A stretch of 49,937 nucleotides of DNA, from the NCBI GenBank assembly GCA_021646405.1, contig SOER01000022.1:1-49937 (forward strand). The letters run 5' to 3'. The position numbers and the translations under genes were made by a program. Origin of the DNA: Candidatus Loosdrechtia aerotolerans. Lineage in GTDB: Bacteria; Planctomycetota; Brocadiia; Brocadiales; Brocadiaceae. Below the pieces are notes generated by a model. It saw only the letters and a program-made list of their open reading frames with translations. It did no database searches and was not told where the DNA came from. Below, piece after piece: positions 34,890 to 43,457 of the stretch (its first letter is position 1; each line of letters starts with the position of its first letter).

Positions 34890-35064
34890 ACGGTGAAAAA
34901 ACACGCTTGAATGGTAAGGGTAACAGTGAGCCCATGTTATCTTTTATGATATCAATTTTTTGTCAGCTATACCAATGAATTATAGAAAGGTACATTCCGG
35001 CAATACTGCTCCCTGATGGTTTTACCATTCTCGATTGGACTGAAATATTTGATATGGTGACAAT

Positions 35065-35093
35065 GGCGACTAGCACACGATACACTAGTCGCC
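35065..35093. other. Hairpin between the lipoprotein and M48 genes
   Basis: GGCGACTAG (35065-35073) and CTAGTCGCC (35085-35093) pair perfectly around an 11-nt loop. It lies about 50 bp downstream of the lipoprotein stop on the minus strand and has no T-run. It is a possible 3'-end or terminator structure. Confidence 0.5.
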
Positions 35094-35140
35094 TCCTGCA
35101 CCACCTTGTTAGAGAGGTATCTTTTATCCCTTATTTCGGT

Positions 35141-35725
35141 TCAGGGCATCCGCAATTCTTCCTCTTCTATTCTCTCACCCCTGCGCATTTCTCCTTCTCT
35201 CCCTGGTACCACAGGAATAGTTAAAGGAGCGCTAACTCTTTCAGCTCCGGTATGGAATGGATTGACGGAAACAGTTCTTATGTTTATATTAAATCCATCG
35301 CCTTCTCGTGCTCCTCTTGGAGGATAAATCTGAATATTCCAGTTTGCTATATCGGCTGTGCTGATATCTTTATTGAGACTTATCGTATAGTATCCTTTAT
35401 CTGCAGCATCCAATTCGCGCTGTCTTGCCGAATCTTCGGCCAATGGTATGGTTTCGCCATCAATGCTAACATCGAAATTTGTAAGATAATCTGTTCCTAC
35501 TTGAACAAGTACTGAATTAGTCGGTAACATTTCATATTCACCACTCAGGTTTGGTGCAATTCTTACATGTTGCGCCCCGGGTTGAACGACTCTATAAAGC
35601 GAAGGTGCACGGGCGACAGGGGCCCTCTTTGCTGATTCACGATGTATAGCACAACCAGCGGTTGCCATAAGGAATGTGAAGGCTATGAGCGCCAAATTCT
35701 TTTTGTTTATTATTTTTTTATTCAT
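35141..35725 (-). CDS. Putative lipoprotein, hypothetical
   Basis: 194 residues with a typical lipoprotein signal: basic start, hydrophobic core and lipobox ATAGC with Cys25. The mature part has no motif I recognise; SGEYEMLPTNSVLVQVGTDY suggests beta structure, and the tail is rich in Arg and Glu (REGEMRRGERIEEEELRMP). AAAAGGAGGAA lies just before the ATG, a strong ribosome site. It is downstream of the 38-aa ORF and truncated SBBP gene on the same strand and is probably in the envelope. The function is unknown. Confidence 0.75.
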   Translation of the reverse strand: MNKKIINKKNLALIAFTFLMATAGCAIHRESAKRAPVARAPSLYRVVQPGAQHVRIAPNLSGEYEMLPTNSVLVQVGTDYLTNFDVSIDGETIPLAEDSARQRELDAADKGYYTISLNKDISTADIANWNIQIYPPRGAREGDGFNINIRTVSVNPFHTGAERVSAPLTIPVVPGREGEMRRGERIEEEELRMP

Positions 35726-35752
35726 CTGTTTTCCTCCTTTTCATGTAATTAT

Positions 35753-35869
35753 TCATGGGATTACGCAGGATATATCCGTGGCAAGCATTCCAGATATCGA
35801 TGTAATGGTGCAAAATACGAACCAATACACCCAGGGATAAAGTTTCAGAAACTTAATTCTTTTACACAT
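35753..35869 (-). CDS. Small ORF, 38 residues with a hydrophobic segment
   Basis: ATG 35869 is preceded by AAAGGAG with 4-6 bases spacing. The product starts MCKRIKFLKLYPWVYWFVFC, then a Ser/Thr/Ile stretch and ends DISCVIP: a basic N-terminus followed by one hydrophobic segment, like a signal or small membrane protein. It lies between the truncated SBBP gene and the lipoprotein gene on the same strand. It may be a real microprotein or the remnant of a longer exported gene. Confidence 0.4.
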   Translation of the reverse strand: MCKRIKFLKLYPWVYWFVFCTITSISGMLATDISCVIP

Positions 35870-35915
35870 TCATCTCCTTTCTTACCTCCTTTCGTAAAAG
35901 AGCCGGGTAAAATTC

Positions 35916-36674
35916 TTATATACTGCTTCCTGAATATATTGGACCGTATGCGGTATCAAAATTATTATTCGGTTCGTAAGTATCTACACAGGAAAAAAAA
36001 GTAGCCTGTTCCCCGTAAGTGATTCCAGCTTCATTCCGGGCTACCAGCCTGTAGTAATATATCAACCCTCCTGATAATTCACGTATGGTAATATTTACTC
36101 CGGTATCGCTGGAACCGATTACTGTTTGTTCTGGTGAGGTTTTTGCATCCCGTCCTTTTTCTGTACCATATTCAAACCATGCAACCGTATCTAATCCCCT
36201 GGCATTTACTGTCCCATGTAAAGTTACTGAAGTAGTTGTTATATCTGTTGCAGATCCTGTTATTGCTGTTGGGGGAAGGGATGTGGAACAAAGATTATTA
36301 TCAAATTTTGATATAAAAACATCGTAACCGTCATTATAAGAGGCATCAGATGCGTTCGCAGTTGTCGGGAAATCTAATGATTCAGTCCAGCTCCCTATAT
36401 ATACATTCCCGTTTTGATCCATTACCATACAATTGCCGTAACTATCTTTTGTAATGAATACAGTTCCTCCGGGGATACTGGTATAAAATCCTATCCGCTC
36501 ATCAATTTGTCCCTTGTTAGCGATAAAAGGTATCTGAAATTTTCGGACTTTCTGAATAACCTCTCCTGGTAATGGTTCGCCTGTATCTCGCTGTTTAGCC
36601 ATGAGAGATTGTACTGAAAATAGGATAAGCAGGAGGGACATTGGTGCTAAAGAAAGCATGTTTCCTCTTTTCAT
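35916..36674 (-). pseudogene. Truncated SBBP-repeat surface protein with Fn3-like domain
   Basis: 252 residues: a signal peptide (ending near SLMAKQ), the conserved N-terminal block of SBBP beta-propeller proteins (PFIANKGQIDERIGFY, PGGTVFITKD), then at once one SBBP repeat (GNVYIGSWTESLDFPTT to DVFISKFDNNL), a fibronectin-III-like domain (PPTAITGSATDITTTSVTLHG to FFSCVD) and the first residues of what looks like a PPC domain (YEPNNNFDTAYGP) before the stop. Family members usually have many SBBP repeats and several hundred more residues. The junction at TKD-SYGN and the abrupt end suggest an internal deletion and a C-terminal truncation. It may still be made as a short exported protein. Confidence 0.65.
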
Positions 36675-37133
36675 TTTTTTCCCTATGTAAGAGCGTATGA
36701 AAATATGGATAATGTAAAAAAATCAACAACACTCTGTTGTTTATCCTGTTGTTTGAGTATATAATACTTGGTATCTGACAAGAGACACTTTTGGTTTCAC
36801 TTTTCTGTACTAACGGGCGTTATAAATCTGATGAACATCAAAAAATATACCGTGAAAGAAAAAAAATGACTTTTATGGTAAAAAGCAAACTTGTAAGGGG
36901 AGAATTAAGATATATAAAGACAATAAAGCGTGACATATCACAGAGGTGTGCCGTCGCAAAAAGTGTGGCATGTCACATTTCTATAGAAAATAAATCTGTA
37001 AAATGTGGTTACCGGGTGAAACCGTGTCATTTCTCATGGCGAATGTTGAGATAAGCTTCACAGGGTAATAACGCACGTATTACCTGTTCTCTAAATTCCC
37101 CTTCTGAGAAATGACAGAGGGTACTCAGTTTTC
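36675..37133. other. Intergenic region with two operator-like palindromes
   Basis: About 460 bp upstream of the truncated SBBP gene. An 87-codon + strand frame is present but has no ribosome site or recognisable content. The notable features are two TGTGA-N4-TCACA-type sites (36929-36942, 36964-36977) and a weak GGGTAATA/TATTACC hairpin near 37070-37090. Confidence 0.6.
36929..36977. promoter_or_regulatory. Pair of TGTGA-N4-TCACA-like operator sites
   Basis: CGTGACATATCACA (36929-36942) and TGTGGCATGTCACA (36964-36977) are variants of the palindrome TGTGACATGTCACA, 35 bp apart. A third variant lies at 43809-43822. Half-site and spacing fit the 14-bp operators of the CRP/FNR superfamily. The controlled gene is not certain. 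Confidence 0.4.
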
Positions 37134-37526
37134 CTATCTTGTTGGACGTTTTGTCCCGCCAATAATAAAACCAGAGGCAAGACAAATAATGGAAGTGATG
37201 ATTAAAAAGGGCCATGGGTTCTCATGAAATTTTTGATCTAATCCGGCTTTCATTTCTTTTATCCTTTCTTCCCCACTTATCATAGCCTCATCTATGCTGT
37301 GTTTCGTTTTATCTATTACGCCTTTATATGTTTCTGCGGTTTGATTCATAAACTCTCTGACATTTGAATACTTTTCGCTAATTAAATGATTCAGTTCTTC
37401 CTTCTTTTCTCTTGCTGCTTCATCAAGGAGCTGGAGTGCTCTGTTAATTTTTTCATTAGCGCTGATCGCTTTCTCTTCTTTTACACCAGCCTCTGTTTTT
37501 CGACCCTCTTGGGCTTGATTAACCAT
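37134..37526 (-). CDS. ElaB/YqjD/DUF883-like membrane-anchored protein
   Basis: 130 residues: a long charged helix (about 15-95, with EAAREKKEELNHLISEKYSN and IDEAMISGEERIKEMKAG) ending in a C-terminal membrane helix (WPFLIITSIICLASGFIIGG). This is the layout of the ElaB/YqjD family, which tethers stress-related proteins or ribosomes to the inner membrane in enterobacteria. It is paralogous to the next upstream gene (37582-37857), sharing REKKEELNHLI/REKKEEINQLI and a near-identical ENPW...G anchor. It is last of a four-gene minus-strand cluster. Confidence 0.8.
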   Translation of the reverse strand: MVNQAQEGRKTEAGVKEEKAISANEKINRALQLLDEAAREKKEELNHLISEKYSNVREFMNQTAETYKGVIDKTKHSIDEAMISGEERIKEMKAGLDQKFHENPWPFLIITSIICLASGFIIGGTKRPTR

Positions 37527-37581
37527 GGTATATTTTCCTTTCCAATTTTTTGTCCTTATAATGCTTCCTATCCATAAATAT

Positions 37582-37857
37582 TTATTTTGTACGTTTGCAT
37601 GCCGATTCGAAAGAAAAACCTAAGAGAAAACCAACAAAAGCGGCAATACCCACCGATAACCATGGATTCTCACGGACTGTTATATCAATATCAGTCACCA
37701 TTTCCTGTGCTTTTTTTTCCCCACTAGCCATAGTCTCGCTCATCATTTCTTTGATATTCGTATACTTTTCTCTGATCAACTGGTTGATTTCCTCTTTTTT
37801 TTCTCTTGATTGCGTATTTAAGAACTCAAGAACTTCATGTATTTTACTCTGATCCAT
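37582..37857 (-). CDS. ElaB/YqjD/DUF883-like membrane-anchored protein, short paralog
   Basis: 91 residues with an amphipathic N-terminal helix (MDQSKIHEVLEFLNTQSREK), a charged middle (SGEKKAQEMVTDIDITVREN) and a C-terminal membrane helix (WLSVGIAAFVGFLLGFSFES), with glycines spaced as in the glycine-zipper tails of this family. GAGAGGAG lies upstream of ATG 37857. It is about 40 residues shorter than the paralog downstream, mostly in the N-terminal tail and the TAETYKGVIDKTKHSIDEA segment. Confidence 0.82.
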   Translation of the reverse strand: MDQSKIHEVLEFLNTQSREKKEEINQLIREKYTNIKEMMSETMASGEKKAQEMVTDIDITVRENPWLSVGIAAFVGFLLGFSFESACKRTK

Positions 37858-37903
37858 AACACACTATCTCCTCTCTTAATTCACGTATTTTTATACTTAC
37901 TCC

Positions 37904-38284
37904 TTACAATTTTGTATGCATCAATTTATCAGCCTTTGATAGCTTCATCCAGCGTTTCTGGGATACATAATAGAGATGTATTCCCAGGGGAATAAGGAAG
38001 TAGCAGATACCAAGTGCGAAAAGTGTTATAAGTTTCATATCCCTACTCCAGGGGATATAGTAGAAAAATGCCAGATGTATGAGAAAAAAACCATTAATCA
38101 TGAGAATGAAGACCAGAAGTAACAGAAATATACCAAGGTATGCAGACCGCACAATTTTAATACCTTTTACATAGTAGCTTAAGGATTTAATCTTTATCAG
38201 ATCAACGGACGTTTGTTCATATCGCTTTAATAAATCGGTAAAAGCAAAGAGAAGAATGTCGAGAATAATATTTTTTGTTCTCAT
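37904..38284 (-). CDS. Two-helix membrane protein (YqjE/holin-X-like)
   Basis: 126 residues with two long hydrophobic segments (about 48-75, LGIFLLLLVFILMINGFFLIH; and about 85-107, LITLFALGICYFLIPLGIHL) between amphipathic ends. It precedes the two ElaB/YqjD-like genes on the same strand, as yqjE accompanies yqjD in enterobacteria, so it is probably the YqjE-type partner. Sequence similarity to YqjE is not obvious, so this rests on topology and context. It starts 10 bp after the small basic gene. Confidence 0.65.
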   Translation of the reverse strand: MRTKNIILDILLFAFTDLLKRYEQTSVDLIKIKSLSYYVKGIKIVRSAYLGIFLLLLVFILMINGFFLIHLAFFYYIPWSRDMKLITLFALGICYFLIPLGIHLYYVSQKRWMKLSKADKLMHTKL

Positions 38285-38294
38285 AATCCGTTCC

Positions 38295-38468
38295 TCATTG
38301 ACCTTTCTTGTGACCCTTTTCTTTATGTCGTTTTAATACAGTTCGTGCTGCTACTTCTTTTGCTCTTTTTCCGTATCTCCCTGATTTTTTGGCTTTTTTT
38401 TTCACATGCTCATATTGACGCTGCTCTTTCTCGCTCACACCATTTATATGTTCTTTCTTTGCTGGCAT
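38295..38468 (-). CDS. Small basic KGG/plasmid-stabilisation-like protein
   Basis: 57 residues from ATG 38468, which has GGAGGG 6-7 bases upstream; the longer open frame (to 38642) lacks support. The sequence MPAKKEHINGVSEKEQRQYE, then VKKKAKKSGRYGKRAKEVA and a Lys/His-rich tail resembles the short basic proteins annotated as plasmid stabilisation proteins, which have the form KQKR-x-EHI-x-YEKRG-x3-EAERRAW and occur in stress loci of many bacteria. It is first in the cluster with the YqjE/YqjD-like genes. It probably binds nucleic acid or ribosomes; not proven. Confidence 0.65.
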   Translation of the reverse strand: MPAKKEHINGVSEKEQRQYEHVKKKAKKSGRYGKRAKEVAARTVLKRHKEKGHKKGQ

Positions 38469-38566
38469 ACTGTACCCTCCCCATTTATAATTCTCAATAC
38501 AAGTATTACATAAATTATTCCGTTTGTTTTCAAAACATACGAAAAGCAGGTGTTCTTTAAAGGGAT

Positions 38567-38633
38567 GTTGCATCTGAGAGGGGACTTTGTTCTTGATGTT
38601 CCAAGAAAGGAGGGGAACCCAAACAGATGCAAC
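38567..38633. other. Long-range stem in the leader of the small stress cluster
   Basis: GTTGCATCTG (38567-38576) and CAGATGCAAC (38624-38633) are exact inverted repeats separated by 47 bp, which themselves contain GGGACTT and GGGGAACCC runs. On the minus strand this lies about 100-165 nt upstream of ATG 38468, where a structured leader would sit. No known riboswitch class is recognised. Confidence 0.4.
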
Positions 38634-38793
38634 GGATCGCATCTTAAGAATTTTGTCGATTTACTCAATAGATATTAGCAATACGCTTGCCAAAGGACAC
38701 GAAAAACCAAAATTTACAGGTGTGGGGTTTGAAATATAACTGTCGATAAAATCTGAAGTTATGATTATCAACCATGTTCTCTATTTCTTTTGA

Positions 38794-39906
38794 TTACACC
38801 TTTCCATGCATCCTTACCGGTCGTTTCATGTTCGCAAATTTACACTTTCTTAAGTTTTCTTTTCTTGCCCTTCTCTGTGTGAGCTGATCATTCAAATGTC
38901 TTTTCCATAAATCTGAGGTTGATCTCGTTAATTCGATGAGGGAAAACCATTGATTAGGATCAAAGAACCACCGTTTAATGACAAAACCGGCTTCGGCAAT
39001 CATAGCCTCGGCTCTCCTTATAGTAAACTTACGGGATATTTCGGTTCGAATAGTTTCGCCTTTTTCCATGGTAATGTGCAGATTTAGCCCTTTAATTTCT
39101 GCAGCAATCTTACAGTTAGCACGCAGATGCATTTCCATTTGACTCTTTTCACTATCAAAAAATGCGTAATGGTCAAAATGATCTAAATGAAAATTTGCGT
39201 CGAGTTTTCTGTTTACTACAGAAAGAATATTTTTATTAAATTCAGAAGTAACACCCTGGGTATCATTATAAGCAGGCTCTAATACCTCACGTGGCTTAAC
39301 CATATCTAAGCCAAGAAGGAACCGGTCGTTTGGCTCCATTAACTGTGCTATATTTCTTAAGAAGGTTATAGCTTCTTTCTCGTGGAAGTTACCAATCGTG
39401 CTCCCAAAAAGAATAAATAATTTTTCACGTTCGGTAGGAATTTTTTCTATCTTCTTCGTAAAATCAGCCACGATGCCCAGTACTTTTAGATGAGGGTATT
39501 CACTCAGTAATTCTTTTGATGCTTCCTTGAGAACCAATTCATTTACATCAATCGGTATATAGCGTATATCTATTAAACTCGATTGGTATGCTACATTTAA
39601 AAGGGTTTTCACCTTCCAGCTTGCACCTGATCCTAATTCTATAAGATCACCTCCTTGAAAGTTCTCCATTATAGCAGAGGCTGAATCTTTTAAGATGGAC
39701 AGCTCCATGCGTGTTAGGTAATATTCAGGTAAAAGACAAATCTTTTCAAAAAGATTTGAACCACAGGCATCATAAAAATATTTACTCGGGATAAATTTTT
39801 GTGAAGCCGTTAAACCTTTTAAAATATCTCTCCTAAACTCATTCATAGAGGTAACGTTGGTAGGACCGACTATTTCAATTCGGTCAGTGCTGGAAGCGTT
39901 GTACAT
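38794..39906 (-). CDS. egtD: L-histidine N-alpha-methyltransferase (EgtD)
   Basis: 370 residues. EgtD trimethylates histidine to hercynine with SAM, the first step of ergothioneine synthesis. Motifs: KYFYDACGSNLFEKIC, LPEYYLTRMELSIL, the SAM loop LIELGSGASWKV, LFILFGSTIGNF, LLGLDMVKP, AYNDTQGVTSEFNKNIL with the substrate-binding Asn, and IRTEISRKF with the Glu/Ser pair that holds histidine in EgtD. The C-terminal 40 residues are an extra basic tail. It follows the molybdopterin/cysteine-desulfurase fusion gene by 113 bp on the same strand. Keeping the Glu and Ser of IRTEIS supports histidine as substrate rather than another amino acid. Confidence 0.88.
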   Translation of the reverse strand: MYNASSTDRIEIVGPTNVTSMNEFRRDILKGLTASQKFIPSKYFYDACGSNLFEKICLLPEYYLTRMELSILKDSASAIMENFQGGDLIELGSGASWKVKTLLNVAYQSSLIDIRYIPIDVNELVLKEASKELLSEYPHLKVLGIVADFTKKIEKIPTEREKLFILFGSTIGNFHEKEAITFLRNIAQLMEPNDRFLLGLDMVKPREVLEPAYNDTQGVTSEFNKNILSVVNRKLDANFHLDHFDHYAFFDSEKSQMEMHLRANCKIAAEIKGLNLHITMEKGETIRTEISRKFTIRRAEAMIAEAGFVIKRWFFDPNQWFSLIELTRSTSDLWKRHLNDQLTQRRARKENLRKCKFANMKRPVRMHGKV

Positions 39907-40019
39907 GGATAGAGCCTCCTCTCTTACATAACATCTTCCAAAAAATACGCAAAGAAAAGATATCCATACAATAATAAGGATACAGAGTCTCTCTTGACCC
40001 TAATAGTACTTTTTCCCAA

Positions 40020-43000
40020 TTACCGGCAGGGAATAAAGCGTACAATATTCTTTGAATTACGGATTACTGTGTCGAGAAGCGCTATTGTCTCATCAATTTC
40101 TTCTCCGGTAGTTTCAGTCCCGAGAGAAAATCTGATAGAGCAATGCGCTTCTTCCTCTGACAACCCCATTGCTAAAAGTGTATGCGATGGTTTTGGGGAG
40201 CCGGCACGGCACGCAGAACCGGAGGAAAGAGATACTCCTTTTTGATTCAGAGCTAATACTATTGATTCACCCCGCATACCGGGAAGGGTAATATTTAAGG
40301 TATTCGGCAGCCTTTTTATTCTATGACCGTTTAGTTTCACTTCAGGGATTAATTTTCGAATTCCCTCTTCAAGTCTGTTACGCATTTCCGTTACCCTATT
40401 CATGAAAAGAAGGTTTCCCGGTGCAATTTCAGCGGCCCTACCAAATCCTGCTATTCCGATTATATTTTCTGTTCCTGCACGTAATCCACCTTCCTGTTTC
40501 CCGCCGTGGATAAGGGATTCAAGGGAAACTCCGGTCCGGATATACAGTGCTCCAATACCTTTCGGACCATAGATTTTATGTCCTGATATCGATAAAAAAT
40601 CTACACCAAGCGCTTCTACATCTACCGGAATCTTTCCCACTCCCTGTACACAATCGGTATGAAATAAAACCCCATATCTCTTTGTTATGGTTGTTAATTC
40701 CTTAATGGGTTGCAGTGTTCCGGTTTCATTATTTGCAGACATTATGCTTACAAGGCAGGTTCTATCGGTAATGGCGTTGGTTAAATCATCCGGATCAACC
40801 ATCCCTGTATCATCCACCATAAGATACGTTACTTGAAAACCGTACTTCTCCAGCCATTTGCATGTCATGAGTACTGACGGGTGTTCTACCCGGGTAGTAA
40901 TAATATGGTTTTTTTTGTGCTTATTTTGCCCGGCAAATGCAATACCTTTTAATACGAGATTATTTGATTCAGAACCACTTCCGGTAAAAATAATCCGCCG
41001 TGCCGTACAATGTATTAACTGTGCAATACTTCTCCGTGCTGATTCCAGGAGAACCTGGGACTCTTTTCCTTCTTTATAAATGCTGGAAGGGTTTCCAAAG
41101 TGATTATTCATACACCTTGTCATTGCCTCACAAACGTCCGGATGAAGCGGTGTCGTGGCATTATGATCAAGGTAGATACGCCTTTTCGTATCTTCTCTCT
41201 TTCCTGCTGTTATTATAGCTTCTACACATGAGCTGTGTTCGCCGGAGTTTATCTTAACAGCCTTCTCTTGCCCGGAAACTTTTGTCACGTTACAAAGAAG
41301 GGCCTTATAAACAGGAAATCCTGAAATAGGATCGTAACGGGTGTGATCCGTCAATTCATTGATATTACATTCCCGCCATGCCCTGGGTCCTACAGGACCG
41401 CCGCCTCCCATATTTGCATCTACGGTACCTTTCATAATATCATCGGTAACCACTGCCCTCATAATAACGTGTCCTCTTGCAGTTTGAACAAAAACCTGGT
41501 TACCATCTTTAATATCCCTTTCTTCCGCATCGCGGGTATTTATTGTCACTGTCGGTTCAGGCCGTTCTTTGTACAGGCCGGGAATGCCATGATGTTGTGA
41601 ACGGAAGTCGGTAGTTACCCGGGATCCGGAGTTGAAAATCAAAGGAAATTCTTGTAAAAATTCTGGACTGGAAAGAGGTCCCTCCTGGGGCTCTGTATAG
41701 ATTGGCAATGGATCATAGCCGTGTTCTTCAAGGATTATTGAGGCGATCTCAAATTTTCCTGTTGGTGTGTGAAACCCCGGTCTTCTGTCCGTCCGTAAAA
41801 GCCCCTTTTCCCACTTCCTGTACTGGGAGATCGCTGTAGGGACCTGTACGATTCCACCTTGTGCACGTACTTCTTCTAAGGTAAATCCGGATCCTTTTAA
41901 AACATGACGGAGTAACTCTTCTTCACTTTGCGGATAGAGGTGTCCGTAGCCTAAACGGCGTGCAAGTTCTGCCATGATGAAGAAATCATTCCGTGCCTCT
42001 CCCAAAGGATCAATAACCTTTTCCCGTATTCGAAAGATTGGTCCGTATACCATATACGATTCAATTTCATACATGGTTGTAGCCGGGAGTACAATATCTG
42101 CATAAGCTGCGTCAGCAGTGAGCTGGCGATCTATACAGACAAGAAAATCAAGGGCACGGAGGGTCTTCCTCCATATCTCTGGCTGCGGCCAGGCGGTTAT
42201 GAGTGAAGCGCCTGAAATAATAAGAGAACGGATAGGATATGGTTTGCCATGAATGACTGCATCAGGCAGGGCTATAGGATGAGATTCCTTACGGTATAAA
42301 TTATAGATGGGGAATCTGTCGCTACCTATTGTCCTGCGTACATCCGGATTTGGAATATGGCCTTCACGGTTAATGGGAAAGTGGTTTTCCCGCATGGTAA
42401 AACACCAGCCTCCGGGAACATCTAACTGTCCCGCAAGTGCCCACAATACATGGACTGCGCGTATTGCCTGTACGCCGCTGTCACTATATTCAAGACCGCT
42501 GTACATGACAGGTGATACTCCCCGCATACGGGAAATACGCCCCGCAAGTGATATAATCTTCCCGGCAGGAACGCCGGTAATATCCTCTACAACCTCCGGC
42601 CTGAAATGCTGTACATATTGAGAAAACTCATCAAATCCCCTCGTCCAGCCTCTTACAAATTCTTCATCGTAAAGCTCTTCAGCGATAAGGACGTTGCATA
42701 TTCCAAGGGCCAATGCTCCATCAGTACCCGAGCGGACAGGTATCCACTCAGCGTTTGTTAATTTTGCTGCCATTGTTCGCCGGGGGTCTATTACCACTAC
42801 GTGTGCCCCGCGCTCATGCGCCCTGATTGTCCTTTTTAGATCCAGAGGAGGACAGTCTGTGGCCGGATTCGCACCCCAGATGATAATAAGCTCGGCGTTT
42901 TCAATATCTGAAAACATATTCATGAGCATACTACCCATCGTTACATGGGGAGCAATCATTGCGAAAGAAACATAACACAGCGATCCTGCTCCCATCGTGT

Positions 43001-43457
43001 TTGGTGATCCGAAAGGGAATAACACGCTCGATGCTGATGAAATTGCTACTTCTTTTGGTTGATAGATATCACACAGCGAGAGTTCAAAATTTCCACGTCC
43101 GGTATATATTGCAGTTGCTTCGGGACCAAAGTCTCGCCTGGTTTCATTGAGCCTTCTGATAATACTATCGTATGCCTCATCCCATGATATCCTCTCAAAT
43201 GTGTAAGTTCCCCTAGGTCCTTTTCGCTGCATAGGATAGAGGATGCGGTCTTTTGAATAAACAATATCTGCAGAATGCTCCCCGAGTTTACAGATAATAC
43301 CAAAATCTGAACGCTCATCCGGCCGTACCGTATCAATTCGTCCTTCATGATTGTAGGTAACGGTAACCCAGCATCCAGCGGGACAAATTCCACATAACGC
43401 ATGTTTCTCTCTTGTTGTTAATTTCTTGCCACGATGTATTGTTTTTCTTGTATTCAA
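40020..43457 (-). CDS. Molybdopterin oxidoreductase fused to cysteine desulfurase (metallopterin-dependent ergothioneine synthase-like)
   Basis: 1145 residues in one unbroken frame. Residues 1-750 are a DMSO-reductase-family domain: 4Fe-4S motif CGICPAGC (22-29) with Cys56, VLFPFGSPNTMGAGSLCYVS with Cys161 as probable metal ligand, IIWGANPATD, VVIDPRRT, and the C-terminal ANMGGGGP region. Residues 759-1145 are a complete NifS/IscS-type desulfurase: YLDHNATTPL, SESNNLVL, His859, SANNETGTLQPI, SGHKIYGPKG with PLP Lys961, GGKQEGGLRAGTEN and SSGSACRAG with catalytic Cys1083. I recall this two-domain design from the metallopterin-dependent ergothioneine synthase of Caldithrix abyssi; egtD next door supports that role. 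The start is TTG 43457 with a poor ribosome site; no in-frame ATG lies nearby. Confidence 0.87.
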   Translation of the reverse strand: MNTRKTIHRGKKLTTREKHALCGICPAGCWVTVTYNHEGRIDTVRPDERSDFGIICKLGEHSADIVYSKDRILYPMQRKGPRGTYTFERISWDEAYDSIIRRLNETRRDFGPEATAIYTGRGNFELSLCDIYQPKEVAISSASSVLFPFGSPNTMGAGSLCYVSFAMIAPHVTMGSMLMNMFSDIENAELIIIWGANPATDCPPLDLKRTIRAHERGAHVVVIDPRRTMAAKLTNAEWIPVRSGTDGALALGICNVLIAEELYDEEFVRGWTRGFDEFSQYVQHFRPEVVEDITGVPAGKIISLAGRISRMRGVSPVMYSGLEYSDSGVQAIRAVHVLWALAGQLDVPGGWCFTMRENHFPINREGHIPNPDVRRTIGSDRFPIYNLYRKESHPIALPDAVIHGKPYPIRSLIISGASLITAWPQPEIWRKTLRALDFLVCIDRQLTADAAYADIVLPATTMYEIESYMVYGPIFRIREKVIDPLGEARNDFFIMAELARRLGYGHLYPQSEEELLRHVLKGSGFTLEEVRAQGGIVQVPTAISQYRKWEKGLLRTDRRPGFHTPTGKFEIASIILEEHGYDPLPIYTEPQEGPLSSPEFLQEFPLIFNSGSRVTTDFRSQHHGIPGLYKERPEPTVTINTRDAEERDIKDGNQVFVQTARGHVIMRAVVTDDIMKGTVDANMGGGGPVGPRAWRECNINELTDHTRYDPISGFPVYKALLCNVTKVSGQEKAVKINSGEHSSCVEAIITAGKREDTKRRIYLDHNATTPLHPDVCEAMTRCMNNHFGNPSSIYKEGKESQVLLESARRSIAQLIHCTARRIIFTGSGSESNNLVLKGIAFAGQNKHKKNHIITTRVEHPSVLMTCKWLEKYGFQVTYLMVDDTGMVDPDDLTNAITDRTCLVSIMSANNETGTLQPIKELTTITKRYGVLFHTDCVQGVGKIPVDVEALGVDFLSISGHKIYGPKGIGALYIRTGVSLESLIHGGKQEGGLRAGTENIIGIAGFGRAAEIAPGNLLFMNRVTEMRNRLEEGIRKLIPEVKLNGHRIKRLPNTLNITLPGMRGESIVLALNQKGVSLSSGSACRAGSPKPSHTLLAMGLSEEEAHCSIRFSLGTETTGEEIDETIALLDTVIRNSKNIVRFIPCR

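Noticed and set aside
34889-34904. Upstream GTG start for the M48 protease
   Set aside because: It adds five residues before a normal signal peptide and has no better ribosome site.
36791-37054. 87-codon + strand ORF
   Set aside because: No ribosome site, no recognisable domain, and it covers the two palindromic operator-like sites.
40020-43457. Possibility that the Mo/desulfurase fusion is a frameshift or assembly joining of two genes
   Set aside because: The frame is continuous through a plausible linker and both domains are complete; the same fusion design is known elsewhere.
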